Shown in pieces: positions 9,337-19,190 of a DNA stretch of 64,000 nucleotides. The notes under the pieces were generated by a model. That model saw only the letters and a list, made by a program, of their open reading frames with translations. It did not search any database and was not told where the DNA came from. Made by a program: the position numbers and the translations under genes. The stretch spans positions 836,475 to 900,474 of the forward strand of contig NZ_CAKLDI010000001.1 of the NCBI RefSeq assembly GCF_921293875.1, written 5' to 3'. Every line of letters starts with the position of its first letter. Position 1 is the first letter of the stretch. Source of the DNA: Vibrio stylophorae. GTDB lineage: Bacteria > Pseudomonadota > Gammaproteobacteria > Enterobacterales > Vibrionaceae.

Positions 9337-10071
9337 TTATAGGTGAATACCGATGCGGTAGATTAGTGCATCGCCGTAGCCATCAACGCCCAGTTTGTTG
9401 TCGAAGTAACGGTAAGTGAACGAGGTGTACACGCGATCGGTGATATCGTAAGAGATGCTCAAACCACCGTTCAGACCTGTTTTACCGCCTTGCGCATTGG
9501 CATAACCAGCGTTACGTGCAAACTCGATTTCGTTCCAGTTTGTCACAAGGAAGTTGTGTTCGCCAAGGTTGAAGCTATAGCCACCAACCCAGCCTAACAT
9601 ACCGCCGTTGTCGCCATTTGATTGGCTGTTGTTACCATTCCAAGACATATCGTGGTAACCGATAAATGGCTTGAACCACCAACCTTCACCCACAAGACCG
9701 GTGTAACCAAAACCGATTACACGGTTTTGCTCATCACCAAATTTGTTATCGTTCAAATCATAGATTTGACCATAAAGCGTAAAGTCATCAATCAACTTGT
9801 AGTGTGCGGTGACTTTTGCTGCTTGGCTACGAGAGTCTGAACCCATGTTCAATTTTTCGTATTCGTAGAAGCCGTAGATTTCACCCCAATCAAAGCCTGC
9901 ACCACCTTCAATACCTAGGGTAATGTGAGAGTCACGGTTGATCTCTTCAGTACCTTGTTTCCAGTTGAGGTAATCGACGTATGTATTGGCAAAACCATAG
10001 AGATAATCAGCTTGTGCTGGTACAGCAGCAGAAGCAGCAAGAACGCCCAGAGCGATAAGAGACTTACGCAT
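9337..10071 (-). CDS. ompK: OmpK/Tsx-type nucleoside-specific outer-membrane channel
   Basis: A 244-residue beta-barrel outer-membrane protein. A signal peptide (MRKSLIALGVLAASAAVPAQA) is followed by DYLYGFANTYVDYLNW and alternating amphipathic strands rich in Gly, Tyr and Trp; the chain ends in an aromatic/aliphatic strand (YRIGIHL), as barrels do. This is the Tsx/OmpK family. Tsx passes nucleosides, and Vibrio OmpK is also a known phage KVP40 receptor; this protein's own ligand is inferred from family. It is monocistronic with a strong terminator. Upstream palindromes (GCAATCGATTGC, GTAAACGTTTAC) suggest LacI-family control. Confidence 0.92.
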   Translation of the reverse strand: MRKSLIALGVLAASAAVPAQADYLYGFANTYVDYLNWKQGTEEINRDSHITLGIEGGAGFDWGEIYGFYEYEKLNMGSDSRSQAAKVTAHYKLIDDFTLYGQIYDLNDNKFGDEQNRVIGFGYTGLVGEGWWFKPFIGYHDMSWNGNNSQSNGDNGGMLGWVGGYSFNLGEHNFLVTNWNEIEFARNAGYANAQGGKTGLNGGLSISYDITDRVYTSFTYRYFDNKLGVDGYGDALIYRIGIHL

Positions 10072-10397
10072 GTTAACTCCAAAATATCGGTTTTCTACGC
10101 AGTGAACTGGTAGAAATTATCGTTTGTGTCATGGATATCCAGCAGCGTTGCTGTTGAATGGCGGGCATTTTAGTGACCCAAACCGCAAAAGAAAACGGTC
10201 ATGATACAAATTGTTAACTAACGCGTAGGATTTCGCCGAATTGAAGGTGAAAAGAGGATTTTGATCACATTAATGATGTGTAAAAAAGCGCATGTAAAAC
10301 GCATTTGTGTGTTGCATGTCGCAATCGATTGCAATCACAGGTAAACGTTTACGCTGATTTTTTTGCAATCGAATGCTGAGATCACATTTTATGAGGA
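10072..10397 (-). promoter_or_regulatory. ompK upstream region with two LacI-family-like palindromes
   Basis: The 326 bases between ompK and the end of ampG hold no gene. Two perfect dyads stand close together: GCAATCGATTGC (10321-10332) and GTAAACGTTTAC (10341-10352). The second has the central AACGTT of PurR/CytR-type operators. A GTTGCATG just before the first dyad resembles a CytR half-site, and GATCACATT near 10263 resembles a CRP half-site. In E. coli, tsx is controlled by CytR and CRP, so nucleoside-responsive control is plausible here (inference). No terminator for ampG is clear. Confidence 0.45.
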
Positions 10398-11792
10398 TTA
10401 AACTGTTGCGAGTTTGTTAAAGTGCGCGCGCATATAAAATAGCAACATCAGACTAGGAAGCACCATCAACGCGGTGATCACAAAGAAGATAGCCCATTGC
10501 CCATCAAGCCAAGTCACCACATAGCCACTGCCTGAGGCAAGCACGGTGCGACCAAAACTGCCCACAGAGGCGAGCAATGCATATTGGGTTGCAGAGAAGG
10601 CTCGCCCTGAGAGCATGCTAATAAAAGCAACAAAGGCGACAGTGGAAAAGGCGGTGGTAAAGTTATCGACAAAAAGTGTCAGCATCAGCGCCTGGGTTTT
10701 GCTGATGGCAAAACCAAATAGGCTGGCATGTTCACCGACGGTGGCTAGCCACGCAAACATCAGATTACTAGCGGCCATGGCGACGCCACCGATAAACAAG
10801 CCGCGCACAATACCAAAGCGGGTGTTGAATACACTACTGATGAGGGTAAAGAAAATCGTGAGCATACCGCCATAGAGCTTGCTGTAAGTGCCAATATCTT
10901 CATTACTAAAACCAACTTCACGGTAAAACTGAATCGACATTCGGCCCAAAAAGGCCTCGCCCAGTTTAAAGAGCACCACAAAGAGCAATAAGCTCAGAGC
11001 CAATTTCACACCATTGCGTCGAAAGAACTCAGCAAAGGGCTCAAAGAAGCTTACACCCAGCCAGCGCAGTACTTTATCCCAGCGACTACCTTGGTCAAAG
11101 AGACTGTCAAAATGCGCTTTAGCCTTTGCTTGCAAGGCTTCACGATCGGTCTTTGGCTCTCGAATAAAGAGCAAATTACATAAAATCAGCGCTACCGTGA
11201 GCAGCGCAAAGAAAAGGTAGACACCATGCCAGCTCCAGCTATCAGCGTATTGAAAGGCCACATAGCCTGGAATGGAATAACCTACCCACCAACCAATGGT
11301 TGCCATCGCTGAAGCGTTGGGCAGCTTATCTTGATCGAACTGATTAAATAGATCGATGCGAAAGCCATCGATGGCAACATCTTGCGTTGCGGAGCAAAGC
11401 GCCACTGCAAACGCGCATAGACCCGTCAAAAACAGATTCGTGGCAGGATCATTGCCCGCAAGGGCAAAGGTGCTGATTGCGATAATTAGTTGGCAGACAA
11501 AGATCCAGCTGCGGCGCAATCCGAGCCAGCGATTGAGTCGACCCAATTTTAAGCTATCAATCAGCGGCGCCCATAAAAAGTTAATGGCGTAGGGCACTGT
11601 GATGATGCCAAAAAAGGCGATGGTACTTCGGTCAAGTCCCGCGTCATTCATCCATCCCACCATGGCAGAGCTGGTAATCACCCAAGGAAAACCACTGGCA
11701 CAGCCAAAAATAAACACCCAGAGTAAGCGAATATCTAAATAGCTACGAAAGACTTGAAGCCATGGGTGTGAAGCATTTGATGAGAGAGACAC
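10398..11792 (-). CDS. ampG: AmpG muropeptide permease (MFS)
   Basis: Inner-membrane importer of anhydromuropeptides in cell-wall recycling. About 464 residues with 12 or more hydrophobic segments. The N-terminal part (WVFIFGCASGFPWVITSS, GIITVPYAINFLWAPLIDS) and ATQDVAIDGFRID are characteristic of AmpG, as is the last gene position in a yajG-type cluster. I prefer GTG 11792, which has AAGGA at seven bases, over an in-frame TTG at 11822 that lies inside a hairpin. Order yajG-ppiA-ampG resembles the E. coli yajG-ampG operon with a cyclophilin inserted. It may also feed AmpC-type beta-lactamase signalling, but no such gene is in this window. Confidence 0.92.
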   Translation of the reverse strand: MSLSSNASHPWLQVFRSYLDIRLLWVFIFGCASGFPWVITSSAMVGWMNDAGLDRSTIAFFGIITVPYAINFLWAPLIDSLKLGRLNRWLGLRRSWIFVCQLIIAISTFALAGNDPATNLFLTGLCAFAVALCSATQDVAIDGFRIDLFNQFDQDKLPNASAMATIGWWVGYSIPGYVAFQYADSWSWHGVYLFFALLTVALILCNLLFIREPKTDREALQAKAKAHFDSLFDQGSRWDKVLRWLGVSFFEPFAEFFRRNGVKLALSLLLFVVLFKLGEAFLGRMSIQFYREVGFSNEDIGTYSKLYGGMLTIFFTLISSVFNTRFGIVRGLFIGGVAMAASNLMFAWLATVGEHASLFGFAISKTQALMLTLFVDNFTTAFSTVAFVAFISMLSGRAFSATQYALLASVGSFGRTVLASGSGYVVTWLDGQWAIFFVITALMVLPSLMLLFYMRAHFNKLATV

Positions 11793-11806
11793 AGCGGCGT
11801 CCTTGT

Positions 11807-11832
11807 CGAAAATCGCCTGCAAGCAGGCGATG
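11807..11832 (-). terminator. Hairpin between ppiA and ampG (weak terminator or processing site)
   Basis: TCGCCTGC-AA-GCAGGCGA (11813-11830) is a perfect eight-base-pair inverted repeat, followed on the minus strand by TTTT. It may partly terminate upstream transcription, since ampG appears to belong to the same operon. Confidence 0.45.
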
Positions 11833-11834
11833 GA

Positions 11835-12392
11835 TTATGGTTGGATCAATTGAATATCGGTGATGATAATCGGCTGCATCGGCACGTTTTGCATGCGGCC
11901 AAGGTTCGTTGTTGGCACCTTTGCCATCTTTTCAATATTTGAAAATCCGGTGATCACTTTACCAAATACGGTATAACCCGGACGATAGCCTTGGGGATCC
12001 AAATTGCTGTTATTGGCCAAGTTAATATAGAACTGGCGAGTCGCAGAATCAGGATCAGCGGTGCGCGCCATGGCGATGGTACCGCGCTCGTTGCTTAGGC
12101 CATTTTGTGATTCATTGGGGACAGGAATTTGGTGCGCGCGCGCTTGCATGTTGACATCAAAGCCGCCACCTTGAATCACAAAGTTTGGAATCAGACGGTG
12201 AAATTGGGTACCGACGTAGCTGCCATCTTCAACATAGGATAGAAAATTACCCACGGTTTTCGGTGCTTGCTCGGGATAAAGCTCCAATGTGAAATCACCA
12301 TAGTTGGTTTTCACGGCTACCTGTGGATTGGCAGCTTGCGCTGAAAAATTGATGCTGGCAAAGGCCAGCATCAAAAAGGTCAGAATACGCAT
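11835..12392 (-). CDS. ppiA: Periplasmic peptidyl-prolyl cis-trans isomerase (cyclophilin)
   Basis: Catalyses proline isomerisation in exported proteins. A signal peptide (MRILTFLMLAFASINFSAQA) precedes a complete cyclophilin domain with FHRLIPNFVIQGGG, the conserved Arg-Phe-Gln core, ARTADPDSATRQFYINL and GYTVFGKVITG. The 185-residue length fits E. coli PpiA. The ATG shares a base with the yajG stop (TAATG), showing translational coupling. Cytosolic PpiB lacks a signal peptide, so PpiA is the better name. Confidence 0.9.
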   Translation of the reverse strand: MRILTFLMLAFASINFSAQAANPQVAVKTNYGDFTLELYPEQAPKTVGNFLSYVEDGSYVGTQFHRLIPNFVIQGGGFDVNMQARAHQIPVPNESQNGLSNERGTIAMARTADPDSATRQFYINLANNSNLDPQGYRPGYTVFGKVITGFSNIEKMAKVPTTNLGRMQNVPMQPIIITDIQLIQP

Positions 12393-12964
12393 TAGATCTT
12401 ACCTTGCAGATAATCATGTAGCTGATCATCGGCGGCAATATCAGCAAGAATGGCTTCAATCACTTGATTCATTGAATTTTCCATATCTTGAATGCTGGCA
12501 CTCATCACACCTTCATCGGTGGCATGGCCTGAATAGCGTTTTACTAAGCGTCCATAGGGTGCTTCAACCACAAGCTGCAGTTGCACTTTGGTGTCAATGC
12601 CATGATTGACAGCGCTGTCATTGACACGGGTCATCGCTTCCATGATATCGATGCGAAGAGATACAGGGCTTGAGATATCTGCGGTGTAACCTTGCGCGCG
12701 AAGCTGATCAGTAATCACATCTTCAAGCAGGACACGTAAATTTTGCTGAGATTGTACCGGTTTCACGCGGTCACGACCTGAGTCAACGATGGCAACAAAC
12801 TGAGCAGAACGAAGATCGCGGCTAGTGATATTAATCTCGCTGCCGCTTGGTGCCACAATGCTTGAAGGCACGGCTTTGGGAGCGAGCGTTAGTTGTGTTT
12901 CGACTGGCGTAGCACAACCAGTTAAAGTGAGAAGAGCGGCTGCAGCCAATAATTTGATCTTCAT
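12392..12964 (-). CDS. yajG: YajG-family lipoprotein
   Basis: A 190-residue lipoprotein with signal peptide and lipobox LTGC at Cys17 (MKIKLLAAAALLTLTGCATP). The rest matches YajG in length, in its position next to ampG, and in its pattern with RDLRSAQFVAIVDSG. No enzymatic motif is seen and the function of the family is unknown. AGGAAA at a proper distance supports the ATG. It follows rlmG by three bases and overlaps ppiA by one base, so all four minus-strand genes look co-transcribed. Confidence 0.85.
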   Translation of the reverse strand: MKIKLLAAAALLTLTGCATPVETQLTLAPKAVPSSIVAPSGSEINITSRDLRSAQFVAIVDSGRDRVKPVQSQQNLRVLLEDVITDQLRAQGYTADISSPVSLRIDIMEAMTRVNDSAVNHGIDTKVQLQLVVEAPYGRLVKRYSGHATDEGVMSASIQDMENSMNQVIEAILADIAADDQLHDYLQGKI

Positions 12965-12967
12965 CGA

Positions 12968-14122
12968 TTAGTTTCCTTTTGCCTGTGGGCGTTTCGATGC
13001 CTGCAAAATAACGAATTTGCCATTGGATGCCAAGGTGTTCACTTGGCCAAACAAGCGTTTTAGCTTGATATGGTAACCGAGATGACGATTCCCGATCACA
13101 ATAAGTTTGCCTTCATTTGCGAGAACATGGCGAGCATCACAGAACATCTGCCAAGCGATATGGTCCGTGATGGCGTTTTGTTGGTGAAATGGAGGATTGC
13201 ACAAGACGAGGTCAACACTTTGCGGCGCAAAACCACTTAAACAATCATTCACGCGCGCTTCAACTTGGTGCGCTGGTCCTAAATTTTCATCGGCATTGAG
13301 ATGAGCTGAGGCTACCGCCATGGGGCTTTCATCAACTGCAATGATCTGTGCTTGCGGATTTAAGCGAGCGGCTTGCAAGCTCAAAATGCCATTACCACAA
13401 CCGAGATCAACGATGGTTTTTAGACTGGGATCTTTCGGAATGTGTTGCAGCATTAAGTGCGCGGCAATGTCGAGTTTCGTATTGGCAAACACATTGGCGT
13501 GGTTTTGCATTTCAAAATCATAATCCGGCACAGACCAGCGGATAGGTGCTGGTAGTTGCTGCTGCGTTTTTGCATTATGGCTGAAAATGAGACGCGATTT
13601 TTTTTGCGCTAGGCTGGTGTGCGTTGGGCCAAAATGTTTTTCAAAAAGAGCCAAGGTGCTGCTGTGAATCTCTTTAACCTTTCCTGCGCAGATCAGGGTG
13701 GCGTCTTTAGGTAGGATTTGGCTGAGTTTCATCAACTGCCAAGTGAGTAAACGCTGACTTTTAGGCAGCTTCATCAGCACCAGCGATGGTGTTCCTTGCC
13801 AAGGCTCAAGGCAGTCCCAAAAGGCAAAATCGGCTTGTGTTGATTGACTTTGCTCACGGTTATAGGCCGTACCCAATTGGCTGACATGGCTGTCGTGAAT
13901 ATGACGTAATTTAGCTGTTTGCTTGTCAAGCGCGCAGGCGAGGGCGCCAAAACTGTCGTTGAGTAGCCAAACTTCTTCGCTGATATCGAGCTGTTGCTCC
14001 TGTATATATTGCAACAGATATTCGTCGCCCGCATCCCATGCTTGTAAGGTGTCTTGCTCACGCTTTGGATAACGATAAAGCGGTGCACCGATTGGCGCAA
14101 AAATAGGGGCTGAAGCGGCCAT
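12968..14122 (-). CDS. rlmG: 23S rRNA (guanine-1835-N2) methyltransferase RlmG
   Basis: SAM-dependent methylase of G1835 in 23S rRNA. The product has 384 residues. A degenerate N-terminal half (LNDSFGALACAL, near residue 55) precedes a C-terminal catalytic domain with the SAM motif VDLGCGNGILSLQAA, VDESPMAVASAHLN and the target-binding NPPFHQ. The related RsmC has a similar two-domain plan, but LNDSFGALACAL and the C-terminal ANEGKLIVIGNRHLGYHIKLK stretch match RlmG better. It is the first gene of the rlmG-yajG-ppiA-ampG group and divergent from bolA, as yajG and bolA are in E. coli. Confidence 0.93.
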   Translation of the reverse strand: MAASAPIFAPIGAPLYRYPKREQDTLQAWDAGDEYLLQYIQEQQLDISEEVWLLNDSFGALACALDKQTAKLRHIHDSHVSQLGTAYNREQSQSTQADFAFWDCLEPWQGTPSLVLMKLPKSQRLLTWQLMKLSQILPKDATLICAGKVKEIHSSTLALFEKHFGPTHTSLAQKKSRLIFSHNAKTQQQLPAPIRWSVPDYDFEMQNHANVFANTKLDIAAHLMLQHIPKDPSLKTIVDLGCGNGILSLQAARLNPQAQIIAVDESPMAVASAHLNADENLGPAHQVEARVNDCLSGFAPQSVDLVLCNPPFHQQNAITDHIAWQMFCDARHVLANEGKLIVIGNRHLGYHIKLKRLFGQVNTLASNGKFVILQASKRPQAKGN

Positions 14123-14291
14123 AAAGCTCTCGATTACGGAATAAAGTTGGTATTGTTGAGGATATCAATTCAGGTTGCAATGGTTGCGAAGATTGCTTGA
14201 TTAATTTTAACCAAATCTTGATTTTATGCTGCTTTTTGCGGCAGGATGCTGCTCTGTGAATTTGACTTAGATCAATAACCAGGAAGCAAGC

Positions 14292-14612
14292 ATGTCGATT
14301 CTGCCGATCATTGAAAGCAAAGTGAGAGAGGCGCTCTCACCAACACATTTAGAGTTGCGAAATGAAAGCCATCTTCATCGCGGTCCACGTGATGCGGAAA
14401 CGCATTTTAAACTGATTGTGGTCAGTGAACACTTTGATGGCATGCGTTTAATTCAGCGCCATCGTTTGATTCATGAGCTTCTCAAAAATGAGATGGTTCA
14501 CCCTATTCATGCCCTCGCTATCAGCGCGTATACTAATGCGGAATGGTTAGAAAGAGCGCAGCAAGCGCCACAGACACCCAATTGTCGCGGTGGTGATCTC
14601 GCCAATACATAG
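14292..14612 (+). CDS. bolA: BolA-family protein
   Basis: A small (106-residue) BolA protein of the class II KH-like fold. It has LRNESHLHRGPRDAETHFKLIVVS and the conserved RHRLIHELLKNEM helix with HALAISAYT. The invariant His residues that bind an Fe-S cluster with monothiol glutaredoxins are present. In E. coli BolA affects cell shape and stress responses as a transcription factor and Fe-S partner. The ATG at 14292 is preceded by AGGAAGCA. A hairpin terminator starts 12 bases after the stop. Confidence 0.95.
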   Translation: MSILPIIESKVREALSPTHLELRNESHLHRGPRDAETHFKLIVVSEHFDGMRLIQRHRLIHELLKNEMVHPIHALAISAYTNAEWLERAQQAPQTPNCRGGDLANT

Positions 14613-14623
14613 TTGATGCATGG

Positions 14624-14658
14624 AGGCAATATGCAGGTCGCAGAATTGCCTTTTTTTT
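14624..14658 (+). terminator. Intrinsic terminator after bolA
   Basis: AGGCAAT (14624-14630) pairs with ATTGCCT (14645-14651) and is followed by seven more T. The 14-base loop is long but the T tract is strong. Confidence 0.7.
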
Positions 14659-15187
14659 GGTCAAAAATTTCTATCTTTTGAGCGATTTGCCAGTTTTGTT
14701 TTGCGTAACTGTTTACACTTCGTTGCAGTGTTTATCATAGAGCGACGAATTAATGTAAATATGTCGTTACATTTTGATTGTTTTCGCAACAAATACGCAT
14801 AAAAAATAGGTGAATCGCTTTCATGACATTTATTTTGGGGCGATTGTAGGAAAAATGTGAACGTTTGCGTGATTGTGATGTGGCGCAAATGAAGCTCGCT
14901 AACTATTTGAAATTTAAGGTGTTGGTGTGGTACTCATTGCTCAGTCAAAAAACCATGTGTTTAACATGGCTAAACAGACGCCGACCCCTTTATTGACGCT
15001 GATTTGTCGTGGTCAGCTCGCGTTTAAGATGTTAGAATTGCGCGCTTGATAATTGCTCAGCGCTACGTCGCAAGACGTTATGAGAAAGTTAATGAGTCGG
15101 CGACTGAGTGATTTACAGCAGTCATGTCGTGCTCTTTAATTTGTGCGCAATTTAAAGGTTTCTTTCCCGTTAATAGTGCAAGTGCAT
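14659..15187 (+). promoter_or_regulatory. Upstream region of the nqr operon
   Basis: This 529-base gap is AT-rich and has no convincing gene. It holds a hairpin CCATGT-GTTTA-ACATGG (14953-14969) and a possible -10 TAGAAT (15033-15038) with no clear -35. The nqrA ribosome-binding site is weak. The nqr promoter should lie here, but I cannot place it confidently. Confidence 0.4.
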
Positions 15188-16528
15188 ATGATTACAATTA
15201 AAAAGGGTCTGGATATCCCCATTACGGGAGCTCCAGCACAGGTAATAGATGATGGTCATGCCATCAAACACGTTGCCTTGCTTGGCGAAGAGTATGTTGG
15301 AATGCGTCCTACCATGCTTGTGCGTGAGGGCGATGTCGTGAAAAAAGGCCAAGTTCTTTTTACTGATAAAAAGAACCCTGGTGTGATGTTCACGGCGCCA
15401 GCTGCCGGTAAAGTGGTTGCTATCAACCGCGGCGCCAAGCGGGTACTTCAATCGGTTGTTATCGAAATCAACGGTGATGATCGAGTTTCATTTAGCCAAT
15501 TCCAAGCCAGTGAACTGCCACAACTCGACCGCCAAGTGATCGTAGATCAATTGGTTCAGTCTGGTATGTGGACAGCTTTACGTACTCGTCCGTTTAGCAA
15601 GGTTCCAGCGATTGATGCAACGCCAGATGCCATTTTTGTGACTGCGATGGATAGCAATCCATTAGCAGCAAATCCAGAAGTGATCATCAACGAGCAAGCG
15701 GATGCATTTAAAGCTGGTTTACAAATCGTGGCACGCCTGACTGAAGGCAAAGTGTTCGTTTGTAAAAAAGGCGCAAGCCTACCGCGCATTGATGCGGCCA
15801 ATGTTGAAGAGCATGTCTTTGACGGCCCACATCCAGCCGGTCTTGTGGGTACTCACATTCACTTCTTACGTCCTGTTGACGGCTCACGCAGTGTATGGCA
15901 TTTGAACTATCAAGATGTGATCGCTTTCGGTCAGTTGTTCTTGACTGGTGAGCTTTACACCGATCGCGTGGTTGCATTAGGCGGCCCCGTTGTGAGCAAG
16001 CCTCGTCTGCTGCGCACGCAAATCGGTGCGTGTTTGACTGAGCTGACTGACAAAGAGATTCTTCCTGGTGAAGTTCGTGTTATCTCTGGCTCTGTGCTCA
16101 GTGGCACTGAAGCGGATGAAGCGCATAACTATCTTGGACGTTACCATACGCAGGTTTCTGTGCTTCATGAGGGTCGTGAAAAAGAGTTCTTGGGTTGGAT
16201 TGCACCAGGCAAAGAGAAATTCTCTGTGACTCGTGCGTTTATCAGCCAGTTCTTCAAAGGTAAAACCTTTGCTGTGACCACTTCAACCAATGGTAGCGAA
16301 CGCGCCATGGTGCCAATCGGTAACTACGAAAAAGTAATGCCACTTGATCTTGAGCCAACACTGCTGCTTCGTGACATCATCTCGGGGGACTGTGATAGTG
16401 CTGTTCGTCTTGGTGTATTAGAGCTAGACGAAGAAGATTTGGGGCTATGTACCTATGTGTGCCCAGGTAAATATGACTTTGGCCCGCTGTTACGTGATTG
16501 CCTGACGACCATTGAGAAGGAAGGTTAA
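15188..16528 (+). CDS. nqrA: Na+-translocating NADH:quinone reductase subunit A
   Basis: Peripheral, cofactor-poor subunit of the sodium pump, implicated in quinone binding. It has 446 residues from ATG 15188, which gives the family N-terminus [16 protein letters not shown]; an in-frame GTG at 15143 would add 15 unlike residues. Further family signs are [25 protein letters not shown] and the biotinyl/lipoyl-like fold with [18 protein letters not shown]. The stop lies two bases before nqrB. First of six structural genes, followed by two maturation genes. Confidence 0.97.
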   Translation: MITIKKGLDIPITGAPAQVIDDGHAIKHVALLGEEYVGMRPTMLVREGDVVKKGQVLFTDKKNPGVMFTAPAAGKVVAINRGAKRVLQSVVIEINGDDRVSFSQFQASELPQLDRQVIVDQLVQSGMWTALRTRPFSKVPAIDATPDAIFVTAMDSNPLAANPEVIINEQADAFKAGLQIVARLTEGKVFVCKKGASLPRIDAANVEEHVFDGPHPAGLVGTHIHFLRPVDGSRSVWHLNYQDVIAFGQLFLTGELYTDRVVALGGPVVSKPRLLRTQIGACLTELTDKEILPGEVRVISGSVLSGTEADEAHNYLGRYHTQVSVLHEGREKEFLGWIAPGKEKFSVTRAFISQFFKGKTFAVTTSTNGSERAMVPIGNYEKVMPLDLEPTLLLRDIISGDCDSAVRLGVLELDEEDLGLCTYVCPGKYDFGPLLRDCLTTIEKEG

Positions 16529-16530
16529 CC

Positions 16531-17778
16531 ATGGGTTTGAAGACATATCTTGAAAAAATCGAACATCACTTTGAACCAGGTGGTAAACACGAGCGTTGGT
16601 TTGCACTGTATGAAGCAGTGGCAACTGTGCTTTATACCCCAGGTACAGTGACCAAAGCTGGTTCACATATCCGTGACAGCATTGACTTGAAACGCATCAT
16701 GATTATGGTGTGGTTTGCATGTTTCCCTGCGATGTTCTGGGGCATGTACAACACAGGTAACCAAGCAATTCTTGCATTGAACCACCTTTATGCAGGTGCG
16801 CAGCTGCAAGATATTATTGCGGGTAACTGGCATTACACGCTCACCCAATTCTTGGGTGGTAGCTTGAGCTCTGATGCAGGTTGGATCAGCAAAATGCTGC
16901 TGGGTGCAACTTACTTCGTGCCAATCTATGCCGTGGTATTTATTGTCGGCGGTTTCTGGGAAGTTCTGTTCTGCATGGTGCGTAAGCACGAAGTGAACGA
17001 AGGCTTCTTTGTGACCTCGATTCTGTTTGCATTGATCGTTCCGCCTACTTTGCCTCTTTGGCAAGCGGCACTGGGTATCACTTTTGGTGTGGTAGTTGCT
17101 AAAGAGATCTTTGGCGGTACCGGCCGCAACTTTATGAACCCTGCGCTGGCTGGTCGTGCATTCCTATTCTTTGCCTATCCGGCACAAATCTCTGGTGATT
17201 TGGTGTGGACTGCGGCTGATGGTTACTCAGGTGCGACTGCATTGAGCCAATGGGCTCACGGTGGTCAAGCTGAAGTGATCAACCGTATCACGGAACAGCC
17301 AATCACTTGGATGGATGCCTTTATCGGTAACATTCCAGGCTCAATTGGTGAAACATCAACCCTGTTCATTTTGCTTGGCGGTTTGATGATTGTCGCGATG
17401 GGTATCGCATCATGGCGCATTATTGCTGGCGTGATGATCGGTATGATTGCAACTGCAACGCTGTTCAACGTGATTGGTTCTGACACCAACCCAATGTTTA
17501 ACATGCACTGGTACTGGCACCTTGTTTTGGGTGGTTTTGCCTTTGGTATGATTTTCATGGCAACTGATCCTGTGTCTGCTTCATTTACCAATGCCGGTAA
17601 GTGGTGGTACGGCGCTTTGATTGGTGCGATGGCAGTGATGATTCGCGTCGTTAACCCTGCATATCCAGAGGGCATGATGCTGGCAATTCTGTTTGCCAAC
17701 CTATTTGCACCTCTATTTGACCACGCAGTGGTAGAACGCAACATTAAGCGGAGATTGGCACGCTATGGCAAAGAGTAA
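16531..17778 (+). CDS. nqrB: Na+-translocating NADH:quinone reductase subunit B
   Basis: Multi-spanning membrane subunit that carries covalent FMN, riboflavin and part of the Na+ path. It has 415 residues and about 10 membrane helices. The FMN attachment site [10 protein letters not shown] puts the acceptor threonine at residue 236, the same number as in Vibrio cholerae NqrB. AAGGAAGG sits before the ATG. It overlaps nqrC by 14 bases. Confidence 0.98.
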   Translation: MGLKTYLEKIEHHFEPGGKHERWFALYEAVATVLYTPGTVTKAGSHIRDSIDLKRIMIMVWFACFPAMFWGMYNTGNQAILALNHLYAGAQLQDIIAGNWHYTLTQFLGGSLSSDAGWISKMLLGATYFVPIYAVVFIVGGFWEVLFCMVRKHEVNEGFFVTSILFALIVPPTLPLWQAALGITFGVVVAKEIFGGTGRNFMNPALAGRAFLFFAYPAQISGDLVWTAADGYSGATALSQWAHGGQAEVINRITEQPITWMDAFIGNIPGSIGETSTLFILLGGLMIVAMGIASWRIIAGVMIGMIATATLFNVIGSDTNPMFNMHWYWHLVLGGFAFGMIFMATDPVSASFTNAGKWWYGALIGAMAVMIRVVNPAYPEGMMLAILFANLFAPLFDHAVVERNIKRRLARYGKE

Positions 17779-18559
17779 CGATAGCATTAGCAAAACGCTG
17801 CTCGTGGTCATCGTGTTGAGCATCGTGTGCTCAATCGTGGTGTCTACTGCAGCAGTACAGTTGCGTCCAAAACAGCAACAAAATGCGGTATTGGATGTGC
17901 AGAAAAACATTCTAGCGGTTGCTGGTTTGTTGAAAGAAGGCACCGATATTAGTGCAACCTATGCACAGTATATTGAGCCAAAATTGGTTGATCTAAAAAC
18001 CGGCCAATACATTGAGCAAACCCCTGAAGGTCAAGATGCCGCAAGCTATAACCAGCGCGCCGCAGCAAAAGATCCAGCACAGTCTATTAAGATTGAACCA
18101 GAGCAAGATTTCGCGAAAATTATTCGCCGTGCAAACATCGCTAAAGTGTATTTGGTGAAAGATGCGCAGGGCAAAATCGTGAACTACGTGCTGCCTATTC
18201 ATGGCAATGGTTTGTGGTCCATGATGTACGCATTTGTGGCAATCGAAACTGATGGCCATACCGCTTCTGGTATTACTTACTACGAGCAAGGTGAAACTCC
18301 TGGGCTTGGTGGTGAAGTAGAAAATCCAAAGTGGCGTGCACAATTTGTGGGCAAACAACTGTTGGATGAAAATGGTCAACCTGCACTTCGCGTGGTGAAA
18401 GGTGGCGCACCAAAAGGTGATCGATTTGGTGTCGATGGGCTTTCTGGCGCAACTTTGACCAGTAACGGTGTACAGCACTCATTTGATTTTTGGTTGGGTA
18501 AGAATGGCTTTGGTCCATTCTTGAAAAACCTACGTGAGGGGACCTTGAACAATGGCTGA
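17765..18559 (+). CDS. nqrC: Na+-translocating NADH:quinone reductase subunit C
   Basis: Second subunit with covalent FMN, on the periplasmic side, anchored by one N-terminal helix ([20 protein letters not shown]). The FMN site is [10 protein letters not shown] with the acceptor at about Thr230. [11 protein letters not shown] is a typical Nqr/RnfG motif. The 264-residue length fits the family. The 14-base overlap with nqrB and eight-base overlap with nqrD imply coupled translation. ApbE, encoded downstream, is the enzyme that attaches the FMN. Confidence 0.98.
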   Translation: MAKSNDSISKTLLVVIVLSIVCSIVVSTAAVQLRPKQQQNAVLDVQKNILAVAGLLKEGTDISATYAQYIEPKLVDLKTGQYIEQTPEGQDAASYNQRAAAKDPAQSIKIEPEQDFAKIIRRANIAKVYLVKDAQGKIVNYVLPIHGNGLWSMMYAFVAIETDGHTASGITYYEQGETPGLGGEVENPKWRAQFVGKQLLDENGQPALRVVKGGAPKGDRFGVDGLSGATLTSNGVQHSFDFWLGKNGFGPFLKNLREGTLNNG

Positions 18560-19184
18560 TATGAAAGAGATTAAAAAAGTCTTAGTAAGCCCCTTCGTGG
18601 ACAATAACCCGATCGCTTTGCAAGTGCTGGGTATCTGTTCTGCATTGGCGGTGACCACTAAGATGGAAACTGCGTTTGTTATGGCGCTCGCGGTAACTTT
18701 CGTGACGGCATTTTCAAACATGTTTGTATCGATGATTCGTAACCACATTCCAAACAGTGTACGTATCATTGTGCAAATGGCGATCATTGCTTCTTTGGTT
18801 ATCGTGGTAGACCAAGTGCTGCGTGCTTATCTATTCGATATTTCCAAGCAGCTTTCGGTATTCGTTGGTTTGATTATTACCAACTGTATCGTGATGGGGC
18901 GCGCTGAAGCTTACGCGATGAAATCTGAGCCGCTTCCTGCATTTATGGATGGTATCGGTAACGGTTTGGGCTATGGTTTTATCCTACTGACTGTTGCGTT
19001 TTTCCGTGAATTGTTGGGTTCTGGCAGCCTATTTGGTGTGAAACTATTGCCACTTGTTGGTGACGGTGGTTGGTATCAACCAAACGGAATGATGTTGTTG
19101 GCGCCTTCAGCGTTCTTCCTAATTGGTTTCTTTATTTGGATCCTACGTACACTGAAACCGGCTCAAATCGAGGCGAAGGAGTAA
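18552..19184 (+). CDS. nqrD: Na+-translocating NADH:quinone reductase subunit D
   Basis: Membrane subunit of 210 residues with six helices. Cys29 (VLGICS) and Cys112 (IITNCIVMG) are both present; with the pair in NqrE they hold the intramembrane iron-sulfur cluster. GAGGGG before the ATG overlaps the end of nqrC. The paralogous RnfE is excluded by the operon and by the match to NqrD at the N-terminus ([20 protein letters not shown]). Confidence 0.97.
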   Translation: MADMKEIKKVLVSPFVDNNPIALQVLGICSALAVTTKMETAFVMALAVTFVTAFSNMFVSMIRNHIPNSVRIIVQMAIIASLVIVVDQVLRAYLFDISKQLSVFVGLIITNCIVMGRAEAYAMKSEPLPAFMDGIGNGLGYGFILLTVAFFRELLGSGSLFGVKLLPLVGDGGWYQPNGMMLLAPSAFFLIGFFIWILRTLKPAQIEAKE

Positions 19185-19190
19185 GGCCCT

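Noticed and set aside
14620-14802. 60-codon open frame after bolA
   Set aside because: It runs through the bolA terminator and AT-rich promoter DNA and shows no coding pattern.
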